A stretch of 14,224 nucleotides of DNA, from contig JAWOGN010000054.1 of NCBI GenBank assembly GCA_046496815.1, positions 1 to 14,224 on the forward strand, read 5' to 3'. The notes under the pieces were generated by a model. The model was not told where the DNA came from, did no database searches, and worked only from the letters and a program-made list of their open reading frames with translations. The DNA is from JAWOGN01 sp046496815 (GTDB lineage: Bacteria; Desulfobacterota; DSM-4660; Desulfatiglandales; Desulfatiglandaceae). Position numbers and translations under genes: made by a program. Below are positions 13,249 to 14,224 of this stretch, in pieces. The first letter of the stretch is position 1; every line of letters begins with the position of its first letter.

Positions 13249-13353
13249 GCTTAACCTGGGCTTTTCTTACTTTGTTTTAGCGCCCCAAAACACCCCCATG
13301 TCGGTTCGGCGCATGTCTTTATCCTTCGCAACCTGCCTGCCGAAAGTTTCCGG

Positions 13354-14224
13354 CTACAGCTGAATATTTTTCACAAGCTCCCTGATCGGGGAAATTTCCG
13401 GATCTTTCACCGCATTGAGCAGTTCGCTCAGGGTGTTTAATGCCCGGGGGATATACCGCTCAAAGTGGCCTTTTTTCATGATCTTGGTGAGATAAGAAAA
13501 GGCGCCGAGGATTTGCAGATTTCTCTGGATCGCCAAATACGGGTAAGACCGTCTGAAAGTCTCAACCGACGTCACGTCATATTTCGCAACCATCCGCAAG
13601 TACCGGTCAAAAATCGTTTCCCTGTCACGGGAAGAGAGGTCTGAGTAGGGGTCGATGAGCAGAGAGGCAAGGTCATACCCGAGGGGTCCCAGCCGTCCCC
13701 CTTGCCAGTCAACGATGCCGATGTGCCCGTTGGAGATCATGATGTTTCTGGATTGAAAATCCCGATGCATAAAGAAATCGGGTTGCGCAATGGATGCCTG
13801 TTTGGCCAAATGGTTGAAAGGGCCTTCGAGTTCGGGCCAATCCCTCTTCAAACCGAGATAAAGGCGAAGAAATGCATGTTTGAAATAATCCGCTTCATAG
13901 CGGCGCATGACAGTATGATCATACCGAGCAGTCTGACAGCACCATGAGGGATTAAAATCTTTTGCACCTTGGATTTGGAGTCTGAGCAGGTGTTCCACCG
14001 CGTTTTCATAGATGGAAAGCGAGTCCTGATCGGACGCGACGACATCCTGGAGTGAGGTGTCTCCCAGGTCCTGCATGAGAAAAAACCCCTGTTTAAGATC
14101 ATACCTGTGGATTTCAGGGACTGAAACTCCCTTTGCATGGAGATGTTTCCCGATCTTCAAGTATGCGGAATTCTCGCGTTCAGCGGCAAGCTCCGTCGGC
14201 GGGTTGGCCATGACAACAAAACCG
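13354..14224 (-). CDS. AmgK-like phosphotransferase (aminoglycoside-phosphotransferase fold), N-terminus beyond window edge
   Basis: About 289 residues are visible and the 5' end is cut. The ATG at 14211 is preceded in frame by Gly-Phe-Val-Val, giving VVMANPP, a conserved strand of the N-lobe in this family, so it is internal and not the start. Counting from that Met, the kinase catalytic loop HRDFQSRN supplies H149, D151 and N156, and IVDWQGGRLGPLGYDLASLL supplies the metal-binding D168. LMQDLGDTSL is the hinge region. The match is closest to the AmgK group, which phosphorylates N-acetylmuramate/N-acetylglucosamine at the anomeric carbon in peptidoglycan recycling, often with a MurU nucleotidyltransferase next to it. 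MurU is not visible here. A general sugar or choline kinase of the same fold is the alternative. Confidence 0.85.
   Translation of the reverse strand, partial: GFVVMANPPTELAAERENSAYLKIGKHLHAKGVSVPEIHRYDLKQGFFLMQDLGDTSLQDVVASDQDSLSIYENAVEHLLRLQIQGAKDFNPSWCCQTARYDHTVMRRYEADYFKHAFLRLYLGLKRDWPELEGPFNHLAKQASIAQPDFFMHRDFQSRNIMISNGHIGIVDWQGGRLGPLGYDLASLLIDPYSDLSSRDRETIFDRYLRMVAKYDVTSVETFRRSYPYLAIQRNLQILGAFSYLTKIMKKGHFERYIPRALNTLSELLNAVKDPEISPIRELVKNIQL

Larger units (their letters stand above)
13031..13353. other. Intergenic spacer with inverted heptamer arrays and hairpins
   Basis: These 323 bp between the kinase and the small gene contain no credible coding sequence. They hold two tandem heptamer arrays in opposite orientation, 13053-13080 and 13221-13248, and two hairpins between them. 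The part 13249-13353 shows nothing further beyond a weak stem at 13339-13354 next to the kinase stop. Confidence 0.6.

Noticed and set aside
14209..14211. ATG as start of the AmgK-like kinase
   Set aside because: The in-frame codons before it continue a conserved N-lobe strand (VVMANPP), so the gene starts outside the window.

Overview
The window looks like a chromosomal piece of a Gram-negative, probably anaerobic, deltaproteobacterium-like organism (Desulfobacterota). This is an inference from general gene style: a tripartite tricarboxylate (TTT) transporter, an FCD-type GntR regulator, a BKACE/DUF849 enzyme, and an AmgK-like kinase next to HIT and HNH genes. No rRNA, tRNA, CRISPR array or transposase gene was seen. 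Every recognised gene is on the minus strand except one HNH endonuclease gene.

The left 10.4 kb is one catabolic locus, read from right to left. It starts with a GntR/FCD repressor-type regulator (9769-10449), whose promoter contains a 32-bp near-perfect palindrome (10530-10561). Next comes a beta-keto acid cleavage enzyme (BKACE, 8907-9752) 16 bp downstream. A 608-bp gap follows, holding a GC-rich hairpin, a 310-bp element with long inverted-repeat arms, and a leader with a 15-bp palindrome. Then come TctC-TctB-TctA (7291-8298, 6317-7081, 4765-6288), three different AP-endonuclease-2/xylose-isomerase-like TIM-barrel proteins (3878-4714, 2887-3852, 1989-2876), an RpiB-like isomerase (1546-1992), DhaK (509-1510) and DhaL (1-505, cut by the window edge). 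The last six genes are packed with gaps of 50 bp or less, or overlap.

DhaK/DhaL-type kinase, TIM-barrel isomerases and an RpiB-like isomerase are the parts of known tetrulose-phosphate routes (erythrulose kinase, erythrulose-1-phosphate isomerase, erythrulose-4-phosphate isomerase) that end in D-erythrose 4-phosphate. The RpiB-like protein lacks both histidines used for furanose handling and ring opening in ribose-5-phosphate isomerase B. That fits a tetrose phosphate, which cannot form such a ring. A TTT uptake system suggests the growth substrate is a carboxylate, such as a sugar acid. The BKACE, which normally condenses a beta-keto acid with acetyl-CoA, is an unexpected partner, and I know of no described pathway with this combination. 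The pathway assignment is inference; no dehydrogenase is visible and the operon continues past the left edge.

The right 3.7 kb is unrelated: a membrane-anchored alpha/beta hydrolase (10619-11461) with a strong sigma-70-like promoter, the divergent HNH endonuclease (11730-12254), a HIT-family hydrolase (12273-12692), a small conserved-looking protein (12728-13030), and the C-terminal part of an AmgK-like phosphotransferase (13354 to the right edge). A 323-bp spacer (13031-13353) holds two oppositely oriented tandem arrays of a GGTTCNR-like heptamer around two hairpins.
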